Positions 1 through 11,299 are shown, counted from the first letter of the stretch. The stretch: 64,000 nt of DNA from Eutreptiella sp. 'Long Island Sound 2002' (GCA_964036045.1 OZ038383.1:36103394-36167393); one strand, 5' to 3'. Notes: a model not told the origin generated them from the sequence alone. Numbers and translations are program-made.

Positions 1-703
1 AAAGGCAGTCAGCAGGCTCAACATATCATGGAGGGCATAGCAGCACAGGGTTGCAGTGGAAGTGATGCTCACATATCTAGCTCCTGTGTAGAGCCTTGAC
101 AAGCGAGTATGCACAGCGTGTTTGTATCCAGGGACCAGCATGGAAAAATTGGGCAGAAGCAGAGTGGACATAAATTGGGCTTGGGGTGCACTACGCGCAC
201 ACGTACCACCGTAAACCCCCAAACCCAGGGTGCCGTAAAGAATGCACTCTTTTTAAAAACATGCGCACGACAGGGCTCTCACCCCCTGGACCGCAAATGT
301 ACAGTCATTGAAAATTGTATGACGCCAGTGCCGTAAACATTGACGAATCTCGGTCAAATTTTGCATTTTCTCTTCACCGAGTTGTATCTGAAAAACACAG
401 TACCAGCAACAGTTTAAACTAGTAGCGCAGAATCTGGACCTTGTTCAGATATGCTACGACGGGTCATTGGCAACCCTAGGGGAATGTGTAAAGCCAACCC
501 ACAAAAAGACAGATTGCTAAGTTGCATGTTCAAAAAAAAATCAAAAGACATCTCCCAAATTGGACAACTGCAAGGGGAAATATTGATCAAATGAGACCCA
601 AACACTCTGTCAATGCTGCCATTTTTTTGTAATGGTTGGTGTAGAGATTCACCCTCAATGTCACATCTCCCTGCAAAAATGTTTACGGTGCTGGCGCCGT
701 AAA
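1..703. other. No gene supported
   Basis: I see no convincing coding sequence here. Short GTAAAC/GGCGCC palindrome-like motifs occur near 318-328 and 680-702 and recur through the first 6.5 kb of the window. Short open frames in this interval have no recognisable domain. Confidence 0.5.
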
Positions 704-815
704 AAAATTCTATTGCCTTCGGCAGTGCACCTCGAAGAGAGGCTGACAGTCAGCCAATCAGTCAGTTAGACAGGCCAGCAGTCAGTCAGACAGAAACACA
801 CACTTTGGGTTTTTT

Positions 816-1564
816 GGGGGAGTCTTTGCACTGCGCGCTACTTTTAGACTATGTTCCCCCCGAAGAGCCCCCAAGCAAACCCCTTGGAAACGCCCTTAGA
901 ATTAGGTGACCCAAACTGCCCTAGCTCAAGAAAGCTGCAAACTACCTTCCCTTCACATAACACACATCATGCACAACTGGAAAAGCCATGAACAGCGCAT
1001 TGGTCGCCACCCTCAAGAACACACAACTGTCTTTCTGTTCCACCTGTCTCCGAATCAAAAATTGCTGCAAATGCAAGAGTACACGCACGTACTCATGCAA
1101 CTCCGTACCGGATCCCCTCCATATGTTCCTTACGATGCCCCGGTGCCACATGCGTGCAAACAAATGCTCAATGCGTGCCCTATAGAAACCATGAACATCG
1201 TTGTACTCCTTTTGCCGCTCGGTCAACGTCTTTCGACCGATAAATGGCCATGCCACATGGAGGCGCCCCTTGTATGCACCATCCATGGAGCCAATCTCAT
1301 AATCCATACAATGTCCCTTCACTTTCCTCAATAGCACCGGAAGGTTGGGGCCCAAAAGAGGGCGGAAATGCTACGTCACCCTTGCATTCTCGGGGGTCCC
1401 CAAACAAAGGGGGACAAAATCAGAAGTCAAAACCTCCGCTAGGGGTCACCATGATGCCCCTAGGGGCCCCTAGTCTCTCAAAGTATGGGTCTCTAGTACG
1501 GCCAGACGCCCAAATAGTTGCACTGCGCGCTACACTGCGCGCGCACTGCGCTTGAGGCGCCCCC
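816..1564 (-). mobile_element. Harbinger-like insertion inside repeat R1
   Basis: Compared with copy 2 of R1 at 12.74 kb, which is the empty site, copy 1 carries 749 extra bases. They begin with GGGGGAGTC and end with CGCCCCC, giving imperfect inverted ends that continue into GCACTGCGCGC-type sequence. The insertion is bordered by TTT at 813-815 and 1565-1567, compatible with a 3-bp target duplication, although the target is a T-run so the exact boundary is soft. G-rich ends, a 3-bp duplication and the internal transposase fragment together fit the PIF/Harbinger superfamily. Confidence 0.6.
942..1355 (-). pseudogene. PIF/Harbinger-type transposase, C-terminal fragment
   Basis: A 137-residue minus-strand reading frame contains LTERQKEYNDVHGFYRARIE followed by HLFARMWHRGIVRNIWRGSG. 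This matches the end of DDE_Tnp_4 (HARBI1-like) transposases, where the last catalytic acidic residue lies in an R-x-x-x-E-x-x-F-x-x-x-W context; the Glu of RARIEHLF is the candidate. The N-terminal half, with the first two catalytic Asp residues, is absent, so the protein cannot be active. A second, independent fragment of the same family (RNTWRGNGT) lies on the plus strand at about 45.09 kb. Residues such as FLIRRQV are shared between the two, which supports a real family. The family call is inference from remembered motifs, not a search. Confidence 0.65.
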
Positions 1565-1621
1565 TTTGTCAGGGGCAGACACGGGTCCAAGCAGTGGGGA
1601 GAAAAATCATTCTCAGGATTA

Positions 1622-1690
1622 GCAGTGGCCAAATGGTAATGCAGGCGGCCGTAGACCTGTTGGTCGGCGGTTCGAACCCCGGTGCGGCCA
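1622..1690 (+). other. tRNA-like segment of R1 (forward)
   Basis: The segment has an A-box-like TGGCCAAATGG and a B-box-like GGTTCGAACCC at the expected spacing. I cannot fold a clean cloverleaf with a good anticodon stem, so it is more likely a tRNA-derived repeat head than a functional tRNA gene. Confidence 0.4.
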
Positions 1691-1714
1691 ATACGGCAGC
1701 GGCGCCGCAGGCGA

Positions 1715-1790
1715 CAGTGGATCGACCAGGATTCGAACCGCCGACTTAAAATTCTGCGGCCGGGTGTGTTACCATTCGACCGACGGTGGA
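1715..1790 (-). other. tRNA-like segment of R1 (reverse)
   Basis: Read on the minus strand this contains GGTCGAATGGTAA and GGCGGTTCGAATCC, closely resembling the forward tRNA-like segment 25 bp away. The two thus form a head-to-head pair. The anticodon arm does not pair well. The degraded equivalent in R1 copy 2 lies at about 12801-12950. Confidence 0.4.
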
Positions 1791-2078
1791 TGTGACATCA
1801 GTGTGTCTCCCATTGCTTGGAGCCTTCTCAGCGAAAACTTTTGACCCCCCCCCCCCCCCCACGCCCCCACCCCCCCCAAAACAGTGTTATCCAGTTTTAG
1901 GGGATAGAGGCCTCGGAATCAAAAAATCCATTGGGGGATTGTCTTATTGGGCAAAATAATGATTTTGCAAGGGGTTGGACATCCAATATCATGTGTTGGG
2001 GTATGCTACGCGAATGACCCCAAAAAAGGGGGGTATACGACGCCCGCGCCTGCGCTTGATCTAACAACCTCTCTTCGA

Positions 2079-2500
2079 GGTGATTTGTCTCCGTGGTGAT
2101 TGGAAACCAATGCTATGACCAAATGCTTCTCCGTTTGAAGGAGAAGCGCAGAGATGGACAAAGGGGGGGGGGGGGTTGCACAGTCCATTGTTGCTAAGTG
2201 TGATGCCCGTCATAACCTATGGCAGCTAGACATAGACACACCATCGAAGAACCCCAATGGGCTTGGGGGGATCATTCTGTAGTGGGTACGGCGCCAACGC
2301 CGTAAATGTTTACGGCGTCGGCGCTATAAAACGGCGCTATAAAATGAGAGGGGGCAATTTCTGATGGTTGTAAACCACCCCCCCCCCGTTTTGACCGACC
2401 CCCCCCCCCCACTACAACGAACCCCCCCATATACACCGAACCCTGGGACCTGAGACAGCGTGCACTCGAATACACCGGACCATTGCACACAAATTGCACC
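2079..2500. other. No gene; palindromic GGCGCC/TTTACGGC motif and C-runs
   Basis: The interval holds the motif GGCGCCAACGCCGTAAATG with a mirrored partner at about 2288-2345, then C-runs at about 2380-2410. The sequence ACAACGAACCCCCCC near 2412-2427 recurs beyond the far end of the next gene at about 3697-3712 and may mark the margins of that element. Confidence 0.4.
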
Positions 2501-3652
2501 TCACAAGACGTTGTGTCTGTTCACTGTGGATTGTGATTTGGACGGAAGAATGAAGCAATGGAAAGCTTGCTTCTTTTTGGGCTGTGCAACAGGCTCAGAG
2601 GTGGCAGGTGGCTTTGCAGCAGCCAAAATTGTTGCCTGGAGCGTCTGGATCACATCATCCTTTTTGGCATACTTATAATCACTGGGCATGGTAAACAGCT
2701 TCATAAGCCTGGTGTGTTCAGTGTGAATACAGCCAAACTGCACAAACTTTTGAAATATAGTGGGCTCCAAAGCCTTCATGGTGAGCTCGTGTGCCTCTGC
2801 TACAAGCAAAGAAACAGCAATATGTTTTGCACTTGCACTACGTTTTCGTGTGTTGCCGTGAGCAGTTTGGGCATACACTTTCCTGTAGTTTGTCTTACAA
2901 AGAAATATCCAAAATGCATCCAGCCATTTGATATACCTGCTGGGACACGTGCAGGAATAAGTTTCCTGCTGTTGTTGTTTTCCTCCAATTGTTGATAAAT
3001 TGCTTTGCGGCCAGCCCATGACAATCTTTTTCGGTCGAGGGTTGTTGTGCCGGCTGATGCCAGGCGGCGACATTCCTCACAGATGGCATTCTCAGCCTTT
3101 TTCCACTCTGATTGAAAACACTTGCTGAGCTGCCGGTGAGGTAAAAGGTACTGGTTCCCATTTGCCTCCTTCAATTTCACCAGAGCATTGAGTTTGTGAC
3201 CAAAAGACCAGGGCCGCCTCCCCTTTTGGGGTTTTGCTGCCCTTTTGGGGTTTTGCTCGGGGTGTATGCCAACGTTGGCCGAGATCTTTTTTCGATTTCT
3301 TTGCTGAAGGTTCGGCATATGAGGGATCTGAGGCATCGATGGACGCATTTGCAGCCTTAGATGCTTCAGCAAGTCGTTGTAACAATTGTTCGTCAGATAG
3401 CTGCGATACATGTAGCATATCAAAATCAACATGATCGGCATCAGCCCCACCATCTACACCGGCAGGGTGATCATCACGTTCTCCGTGACCACAGGCAGCA
3501 TCCCGCAGGACATCCACTTCAACATCGGGGTCAATAGAACTGCAGTCATCATCATCACTGCTCGAAACATAGTTTTCATTGACAAAATCATGCAAAACAG
3601 CATTGATTCTCTGAGCCATCTTCTGTTTGGAAGAGGGCTCAGATGGGGGCAC
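2501..3652 (-). pseudogene. Pogo/Tigger-like gene with helix-turn-helix domain, frameshifted
   Basis: Three overlapping minus-strand frames form one decayed gene. The first (3652-3092) starts MPPSEPSSKQKM and has an acidic stretch SSDDDD and a lysine-rich AKKSKK. The second carries RRPWSFGHKLNALVKLKE, then KKAENAICEE, then RKRLSWAGRKAIYQQLEE. This order matches the N-terminal DNA-binding (brinker/CENP-B type) domain of pogo-superfamily transposases, which ends in a G-R-K-x-x-x-P/Q-x-L-E-E block. The third frame (to 2501) has HELTMKALEPTIFQ and ends in RHNVL. The first shift coincides with a tandem duplication of CCCTTTTGGGGTTTTGCTG at about 3220-3258, which duplicates the codons for AKPQKG. 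No DDE catalytic domain is visible downstream, so this is either a DNA-binding-only derivative or a truncated transposase. Confidence 0.5.
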
Positions 3653-4876
3653 CGTAACACACGCTTTTTACTGCAGTTCACTGTAGGACCCAAATACAAC
3701 GAACCCCCCCACTACGAACCACGCGACAAAAAGCACCATCGCAAAAGTTATACCGAACGGTCCAATGTATACGAGGGGGGGGGGTTTAGTGACAAGCAGC
3801 CCCGCCAAGTTCAGCTGGACTGCACACACGATTGCAGCACACATGGGCCAGGGACATGCTGGTCACATTTGTCATTGGTGCTGATGACGCGCGAAATACC
3901 CCATTGTCGCGACAATCGTCGGAAACAAGAGATTCAGGAAGGTGGTGCACGGCACTGAGATTGGGGGGCTCCCCGATTGGAAGAATTCCTGGCTCTTATA
4001 GCCCGTTTCAAACCACCCATGAACAAGTTCAACTATTGGATCCCATTAGGCTGGTGTGGAAACCTTTTGAGATCACCCCCATATTTTCATGACCCCTGCA
4101 TATGGCAGCTTGTACAATTTGCAGTCTTAACATGTCACTGTGTTTAGATGCACCCGGACTTTCTCTGGCCGGTGCGGGTGAAGGGCACCACCATAAAAAC
4201 CCCATTGTCACCATAATCGTCACAATTTACGGCGCCAGCGCCGGCGCCGTAAACATTTACAGTGTTGGCGCCGTAAATGTGTACACACTACAGAATGATT
4301 CCCCCCTGCCCATTGATGATGTTCACTGGTGTGTCCCATTAGGCTTGTGTGGAAAGCTTTTGAGTTCACCCCTGTAAGAGGACTATGCAAGTTCCTCCCA
4401 ATTTGTTCATCTTTGCTCTTCTCCGCCAAACAAGGATCCAAGGAGGGGTGGAGTGGACAGTGTTGTAAACGTTTGCGGTGATGGCGCCGTAAACGTTTAC
4501 ATGTGAAAAATGTAGCCCGTGTACAAAAAAAATTGTCAAGTCTTCTAATTTTTTTGCGGCAAATGTGTGTATTTTTTTTGGCGGTAAGACGTGTAAATTA
4601 TAAAGAAAAATTCAACTATTTTTTTTGCGGTAAATGCGTGTAATTATTTTTTTTGCGGTAAGTCATGTAAATTCTAAAAAAAAATTGAAAAATTGAAGGA
4701 TGCAATTAAGTGCAATTGCCGGTTCCGTATGGCACCCCATAGCGACCATAACGATGGGACACCGAGTCCACACAGCACCTAGTATTCTGTGTGGCCACCA
4801 ATTAGTTGGGACTCAGCCAATATAACATAATATCACATGGTGTTATTGGCACTAGAAACAAAATCAGAAAGAAAAG
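3653..4876. other. No gene; GGCGCCGTAAAC motifs and A/T-rich repeats
   Basis: GGCGCCGTAAAC-type motifs appear at about 4227-4290 and 4465-4500. From about 4525 to 4700 there are loose repeats of a T-run followed by GCGGTAA or GCGGCAA, the same family as at 6.1-6.4 kb. No reading frame here shows a recognisable domain. Confidence 0.4.
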
Positions 4877-5460
4877 AGTCCTGAAGTCGGGTAACCCCAT
4901 ACCCTATTTTGAGGTCGCTCAGTCCGAATATCATGGTGGTTTCACGCAACTTGGCAGTACGTTGAAAATGCACTCGGTAGGAATCTGCAAAACTCGTTAA
5001 GATATGCCCAAACCATGACGTAGCACCCACAAATTCGGAACAAGCGACCTCAAAATAGGGGGGTAGTATACTTTGATTTCAAGATGGGTCCACAATGTCG
5101 AACTTCTATGGTGGAACGCCTAAAAAATAGGTGTACTTTCAGGTATGCTCAGGAGGATATCACCAGTAAAATCACAAGTGGAAAGCCTAGGTACCCCTAT
5201 TTTTAGGCGTCCCAACATCGAAGTTCAACATTGTGGACTCATCCTGACATCAAAGTATATCTGTTGAGGTCGCTTGTTCCGAATTTGTGGGTGCCACGTC
5301 ACGGTTTGGGCATATCTTAACGAGTTTTGCATATTCCTAGCGAGCGTGTTTTTCGATGTAAACGGTGATTTTCTCTGAAATACCACCAAGTTGTGTGAAA
5401 CCACCATAACATTCGGACTGAGCAACCTCAAAATAGGGTATGGGGTTACCCGACTTCAAA
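4877..5460. mobile_element. Fold-back (long inverted repeat) element
   Basis: The left arm begins TGAAGTCGGGTAACCCCATA and the right arm ends with its complement TATGGGGTTACCCGACTTCA. Further paired blocks are AACTCGTTAAGATATGCCCA with its complement near 5312, and GGAACAAGCGACCTCAAAAT with a near-complement near 5267. The arms are about 265 bp each, imperfect, around a central region near 5130-5190. There is no transposase inside. A MITE or fold-back transposon fits; transcripts would form a long hairpin. Confidence 0.7.
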
Positions 5461-6084
5461 ATTTTAGGCTGGGTTGCGGTATTTCCACAAGGGGGTCAAA
5501 ACGCCCCCTTGTAGCCTGTTCCTAAAACATCCCCGGTCTGGAGTGGGGTAATTCCTTGGGAAAATTTTGCACAAGGGTGACATTACCCCCTATTTTGGGG
5601 TCGGAGAGCATGATTTTGATGGTGCTTTTGCCCAATTTTGCACCAAAATCTCCCGAGGACCCCCCCCCCCAACTCGTTAGGTTCCCGGAAAACTCGGTAG
5701 AACCCCCCCCCCACACACACCGGTAAATTCGGACGGCACCACGCGATCGGGCAACCTCAAGATAGGGGGGTCGTATACTTGCCTTCCAAAGGGGTGGGGG
5801 TGGCCAGAATATTCTCCTTGATCCCCAAAACCACACCTTCAGCTTGGGTGTTGGGGGGGAGGGGGGTCAGGAGGGCAAGGAAGCTTAAGAACGCCCTCCA
5901 AATCATCACCAGGCGGTTCAATCTTCAGAGCAGAGGACAAAATCAGAGTTGGACCACAAATTGGTCCAGTGGCTACATAAACCCTACCGTCGGGGGGGTC
6001 CCCAACGCTTCAGAGCGGGGGACAAAATCAGAAGTGGCCCATCAGTGGGTCCATGGGCACTGTGGCTACATGCATGCATTTTTT
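5461..6084. other. No gene; fragments related to the fold-back element
   Basis: Phrases such as CCCTATTTTGGGGTC and GGGCAACCTCAAGATAGGGG echo the arms of the neighbouring fold-back element, suggesting older related copies. C-runs lie at about 5660 and 5705. No gene is supported. Confidence 0.35.
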
Positions 6085-6385
6085 TTGTTTTGAACAAAAT
6101 TGGAATTAAAATGTTTTGCCGTAAGCGCGTGTACAAAAAAATGTCATGTCGTGTAATTATTTTTTTTGCGGTAAACGCATGTAAACAAAATTGTCAAGTG
6201 GTGTAATTTTCATTTTTTTTGTGGTAAACGTGTGTGCAAAAAAATCGTCAAATTATGTAATTTACTTTTTTTGCGGTAATGTGTGTAACGGGTTTACACA
6301 ACTTACCTCAAAAAAAATTACACGACGTGACGATTCTTTTGTTACACGCTATTGCCGCAAAAAAAAAATTACACATATTACAACA
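6085..6385. repeat. A/T-rich tandem repeat TTTTTTTGCGGTAA
   Basis: Units of roughly 50-60 bp contain a T-run followed by GCGGTAA, a GTGTGTAA-like step and AAAAAATTGTCAAGT-like sequence. Around 6300-6385 the unit appears in the opposite orientation (TTGCCGCAAAAAAAA), so the block is partly palindromic. A related block lies at about 4525-4700. Confidence 0.6.
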
Positions 6386-9300
6386 TACACCGCTTGCATT
6401 AGAATGGTGCCAAAACGCCTACCATCCCCCTTTTGGCAATCCCCAAACTTAATGGAAATATCCGTGGTGTTTACGGCACTTTTCACACCTGCGCCCCCCA
6501 CGTTTACGGCGCCACGCATGCGCACAGTGCACCCCAAGTTGGGGGATCATGAATCCCAAGCAGTGCCTTCATGCAGCAGTCAGAACTGAGACCTGGGTAT
6601 GCAACCCTGACAGGCACCATATTGTCCAACACATACAATGCAGGGAGTATTTAGGACAAGGGGGGGCAGCCTGCTCCAATTCTAGACCCCAACCGGTTGC
6701 GAAAACGTTCAGGGTTCTGGAGGGGGGGGGGGGGTTGGTGGATCGGCCGCCGGGGTCCCCAGGGGGGGGGGGGGGGCAGTGGGTACCGCAACATACATAC
6801 CTCAAAATGATCCCCATGACGCGCTGGTCATTTTGAACATACACAACTGGGGATAAAAAAATTTTCAGAAAAAGATTTGCCCATTAGCTCAGGCTCCCAT
6901 CAGCCCAAGTCCAACCCGGAGGTCAGGTCGGGTGTCAAAATTTCTTCTGCGTTTTTCACCCATTTTTGAATCCTCCACACAATTTTGAGTATTTGGAGTA
7001 TAGACACATAGGGTTTTAAAAAAATACCACCTTAGGAAGGCACAAAAAAAAAAATCGGCGCCTTTGGCACCGACACTTTCCCCCAAAATCTCAAATTGGA
7101 GAAAGACGGATTCGCAAACTTTGGGGGGTCTGGAGGGGGGGGGGGGGGGGGATGGAATTCGAACAGGCCGCCCCGCTTGATATAGGACCACCCTTTGTGC
7201 AAATGTATGATCCAAAATTGCCTTGCATAGCTGTTCTTGTGTGGATGTGATACTGCACTTCAGCAGGTCCTGAGGTCATCTGCAAAGATCGTGGTAATTG
7301 TGAGGTGTAGGTCATGGGAAAAAATCATCAACTATTCACAAACTGCTGCTCAGCAGGTATAGCAGCAAGTATGGGGTAGAGATGCGCACGGCAGCTCAAT
7401 GTATATTGTCTGTGTGTATCATGGGCTTGGGATAGGAGTCAACATGCCAATATTTGTGGTGCGCAGCGTGCATGCTTCTGAGCATGCGTGCATGCACTTT
7501 TGCTTGCACCTGCGTGTAAACAACATACAAGACAATACCTTAGCGACCTCGTGTCCTATGGGGAAAAGAAAATACGAACGACTCTGGCCGAACATTCTCA
7601 ATGCTGGGGGACTGGTATCGATTGCCATCCAGAAAGGAGTCGTGCTTTACATGCACAGACCCCACTTGGTCCCCAACACAAATTGATTGAAATCTTGGAT
7701 AGTGGTCTCCCTGCAAAAATGGCCACAAGCAGTGGAGAGGGAACGACTGCAAAGGGCACAGATAACCTTCGCTGCACCGATACGACAGTAACATCCCAAG
7801 AACAGCTAGTTTTCCAAGCACTCTCCACCCTACATCAAATGTACAAATTCCCCAAAACCCCAGCGGCGTAGGGAATGTGCAAAAATGTCCTTGAAGCTGT
7901 GGTGTCAGCAGGCGCTAGCGTCAACAACACAGGGCATAGAGAAGGAAAGCAATACGTGGCATATGGATTGGTTGCACAGCATCCCATTCGGACTTGCTCA
8001 AAGATTCCGAAAATTGTGGCCATAAACTCAACGTTGAGGGATGTGCTTGCCACCAGGTTCACCCCAGCAAACCGCGTATTACCTGATGTGCCTGCAAAAC
8101 CAGAAATTGCGGGAGCCTGTTTCTCAGGCAGCAAGAAAGATGTCATGTGTTGACATGTACTCCTGTTGTCACCAAGCGATCAACCAAACCTGTTCCAAAT
8201 TGGCCCCGGTTAGCCTAAATCACAATTTTTCAGGCAACCCATGATGGTCTGAAAACTGCCCAGTCTTTGCCACGCACCTCTGGTGTCTTCATTTTGGCTG
8301 CCCACCTGCGCCAGAGTTTATTTTCTCGCCCACCCTGCTGGTAATCTGTTTCGCCTGCACAACGGTGCCAGAATTTTTTTTGGCCACTCTCCTTCGCCGC
8401 AATTTCTTCTGGGCACATGTGTAGGTGTATTCACAGTGCATGGGAGGGGATGAAAGAAAACCTCGTGACTAACAGGCAAACATGTACTGCCCACCACTGA
8501 CTGCAGCTTCTTGTCACAGATATTGGAGGGAGTTCACGCACAGCGTGCACGTCATGTTTCTTGTGTGGCTTGCACATTGATCAAGGTCGTTCGTGTCATT
8601 TCGGAGTCGGGAAGGAAAGGGCAGTTGTGTGGGTGTGCAGAACGTTGGCATCCTACTGCCGACATGCCTCACATACAGCCGTGAAGTTCGGAGGGTTCTC
8701 CCCACCACTGTAATATGAGTGGGGCTTGGGTGGCTTGTTATGCACACATTTTTGTTTGGCCCCTTACCGCTCAGACAGCATGTGCACGGGGTCTGCACAC
8801 ACACCGCCCTCTGTGAGAGCACCTACATCCATCCCTTCAAAAGCAACTGACAAATGACGCCCAAGCTGCAGGATTGGGTGACGAAACACTCAGTCATGTT
8901 CGGGCAGTAACTGACGGCAGTTGGACAGCTGTTTTGGGCACTCCCTAAGGGTTCTTTTTTGTGCCAGAAAAAAAAGACACGAAGGAGCAACCTGATTACA
9001 GGCGGCAAGAACGAATGTTTGTCGTCAAATGCCATGTCCACAGGGCCAACCCCCAACACCAAATGAAACGATGCAGATGAGGGTGCAACATCAGGATTTG
9101 GTTGTGATGATGCAACCTATGCTGCGCCTGACCCTCTGCCCCAAACCCTCACCAAGAGCCTGCCTCGTGGTATGACGCAGACCTCGGAGGTAACATCCGC
9201 AAAAAGCTGGGGCAGCTTTCAGCAGAGCAGCACATGAAGAAAATTCCAGCAGGAATGGTTGGGGCGGTGTGATGATTGTCTGGAAGGACTGGAGATTGTT

Positions 9301-10319
9301 GTTCAAAGCAACTGCTTCCTGCAATGACGGCTGCGACGCTGAAGTTGGCACCGCGAGGATGTCAAGGAATTCTGGATGTGGAAATGGAGGGCAGGGAATC
9401 CCTTCGAAGCTCAGGTCTCAAGTAACAGGAGTAACAGGACCCACATGAAGGCTTTTGATGGTCCAGTAGGCTATGCCTCACACAAACTCACCATTGCCAT
9501 GCATACATGGGTGAATGGCATGCTTCTTCTGGTGTTAAAAACATTTATAACAATCTGGATGATACTACGCTGGAAAAAAAAAAAGATGGGCTGCGTTCAG
9601 CATTTTCGCCAATGTGATGCACAACAGCTTACTGGCATCCACAATGCATCTTTTGTATCATTTCTTGCCCAGGCTATATTCTGAACAGTTTATATTAATC
9701 TTTGCACAGGCTACTCCAATCAGATTCTGGATATCCATGCAGAAGTCATCCCATCCCAGGGGGCATGTATTACCCCCCCCCCAAGCCCCGTGGTTGCATG
9801 CAGTAGGGATGGGCACCTTGCAGCGCAGCAGATGCCCCATCCCCCATCATGCAGTGCAGGCAGCACTCAGTGCAGCAAAAAGCACTTACTCCTCCTTTTC
9901 CTCTGTGCAGCAAGAGTGTCATCCTTCAGTGCAGCTTTGCGCAAGGGGCATGCATGAGCAGCTCTGTGGCGCGGGCCCCTGTGAGACTGGACTGATCATC
10001 TTCCATACAAGTGCCAACTTGTTCACCCCACACACATACACACCATCCATCTGCCTAAAATGGAAGGCCCAGTAGGTTTCTGAGAGGGGCCCTACATGAG
10101 GAACCAGCCATGAAGGCCACTACACAGCCCTTTGCCTCGGATGGGAACCAATTTTTGGCCACCGGGGGAACTGATACGCAGGTTCCTGGCCCGCAAAGGC
10201 TTTCACAGGGGTGCATGAAAATTAAAATCAAGGTGATTGTACGGCTGCAAAACATGTCAATTTGCATCCTAGCGTGGGTATACAATCACAACGTTCCCAC
10301 TTCCACCCCTCAAAGGGGG
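6386..10319. other. Nearly 4 kb without a supportable gene
   Basis: Several open frames of 60-150 codons exist on both strands but show no known domain. The least unlikely coding candidates are minus-strand stretches at about 8230-8418 and 8823-9351, which could be exons of an unrecognised gene; I cannot join them. Long G-runs lie at about 6721-6734, 6762-6776 and 7137-7151. Near 6470-6520 a GTTTACGGCGCC motif of the kind seen at 2.3 and 4.2 kb recurs. Confidence 0.4.
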
Positions 10320-10570
10320 TGCCACATGGGCCCGGGGGGGGGGGGCCTTGGTTCTGGACGCCAACTAGCCCCCCAACTAACTGTTGGCCGGAGGCCCCTT
10401 GGGGGGGGGGGGGGGGGGGATTGGAGGGGGGGTTCAGGGAGGGGCGAAGGGGGGGGGGTCTAGGAGGGGCTGGGGGGGGGGGCTCCGGGAGGGTCGTTTG
10501 GGGGGGGGGGGTCCAGGTGGGGCAATTTGGGGTGATGGGGGGGGAGTGGTCCAGGTGGGGCCATTTGGCT
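10320..10570 (+). repeat. G-rich low-complexity tract
   Basis: The plus strand is dominated by runs of 8-19 G separated by short spacers. Many four-run combinations could form G-quadruplexes on the plus strand. Long glycine- or proline-rich open frames across it are artefacts of composition. Confidence 0.8.
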
Positions 10571-10844
10571 CAATCATAGTCGGTAACAGATACTGGATGC
10601 CCCCGCCCAGGCAATTCCAGCCAATGTTCCAAGTGTCAACAAGCAATCAAATTGCTATGCTACATCCAGTTGCTAAGATACAACTTGATATGGACACAAT
10701 AGGACCTGCAGAGCAACTCATGAGGACCTTCGCGTACCTGACAACATAGCCGGCGAAATGGACAAACACATACACATAGTCACCCTGGTATCCCACCGGC
10801 AGGAATTAGGAAAAAGCTGCAAAAAGAAAGAGAGCTGCCGGCGC

Positions 10845-10930
10845 CATTGTCTACACGCCGGGCATCGAACCTACGCCCTCCGGGACGAAGCCCCCGTGCA
10901 CTCCCGGTATACTGAGCTACCGATGCGGTT
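10845..10930 (-). other. tRNA-like sequence
   Basis: On the minus strand, CATCGGTAGCTCAGTATACC resembles a tRNA 5' half with an A box and GTAGGTTCGATGCCCGG resembles the T arm with a B box. A D-stem GCTC/GAGT is possible. The anticodon arm (CGGGG/TCCCG) leaves a six-base loop, so this is probably a tRNA-derived repeat or a dead tRNA rather than an active gene. Confidence 0.35.
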
Positions 10931-11194
10931 AAATAACCGATATCCAACTCACCACCCTACACTGCAAATTCCACATCGCTAGTGTTAGTGGCCTAGCGCC
11001 GTCGGTATACCAAGAGCAGCAGCTCTTCATGAGCTGGCGGGCGCCGTCGCCTCCACGGTTCGCGACGGGCCGCGATGACGGAGCGCACTACGGGGCCGGT
11101 CCCCCGTGCACTTTCAGGTATGCTCGCACCTTACCACTCACGTTCGGCCCAAAAGCTTTAAACAACCACTGGGGCGGCGGGACGTTCGGCGATT

Positions 11195-11290
11195 CCCTGC
11201 CATCCCCGGGGTTCGAACCACCCTCCGTGGAATTGAAGAGTTGTGCACGACCAACTATGCTACACTGTCTACGCATCACAGGGCAAGGAA
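11195..11290 (-). other. tRNA-like sequence
   Basis: The minus strand carries TAGCATAGTTGGTCGTGCA followed by GGGTGGTTCGAACCCCGG. The spacing and the B-box GGTTCGAACCC fit a tRNA-derived element. I could not draw a convincing anticodon stem. Confidence 0.35.
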
Positions 11291-11299
11291 TAAGCCTCA

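Larger units (their letters stand above)
704..2078 (+). repeat. Dispersed repeat R1, copy 1 (tRNA-like core)
   Basis: The sequence from AAATTCTATTGCC (704) to about 2078 is repeated in the same orientation at 12655-13235. The shared parts are 704-815 and about 1565-2078, including the tRNA-like pair, a C-run and a long unique-looking tail. A third, short copy of only the left end begins at about 53189. Three copies starting at the same base suggest that AAATTCTATTGCC is a true element terminus. Copy 1 is longer because a separate 749-bp element interrupts it at 816-1564. The tRNA-like core suggests a SINE-type retroelement, but I see no clear 3' tail. Confidence 0.7.

Noticed and set aside
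10262-10646. Glycine-rich and proline-rich frames
   Set aside because: These are translations of G-runs.
10845-11290. Two functional tRNA genes
   Set aside because: A and B boxes are present, but anticodon stems do not fold properly.
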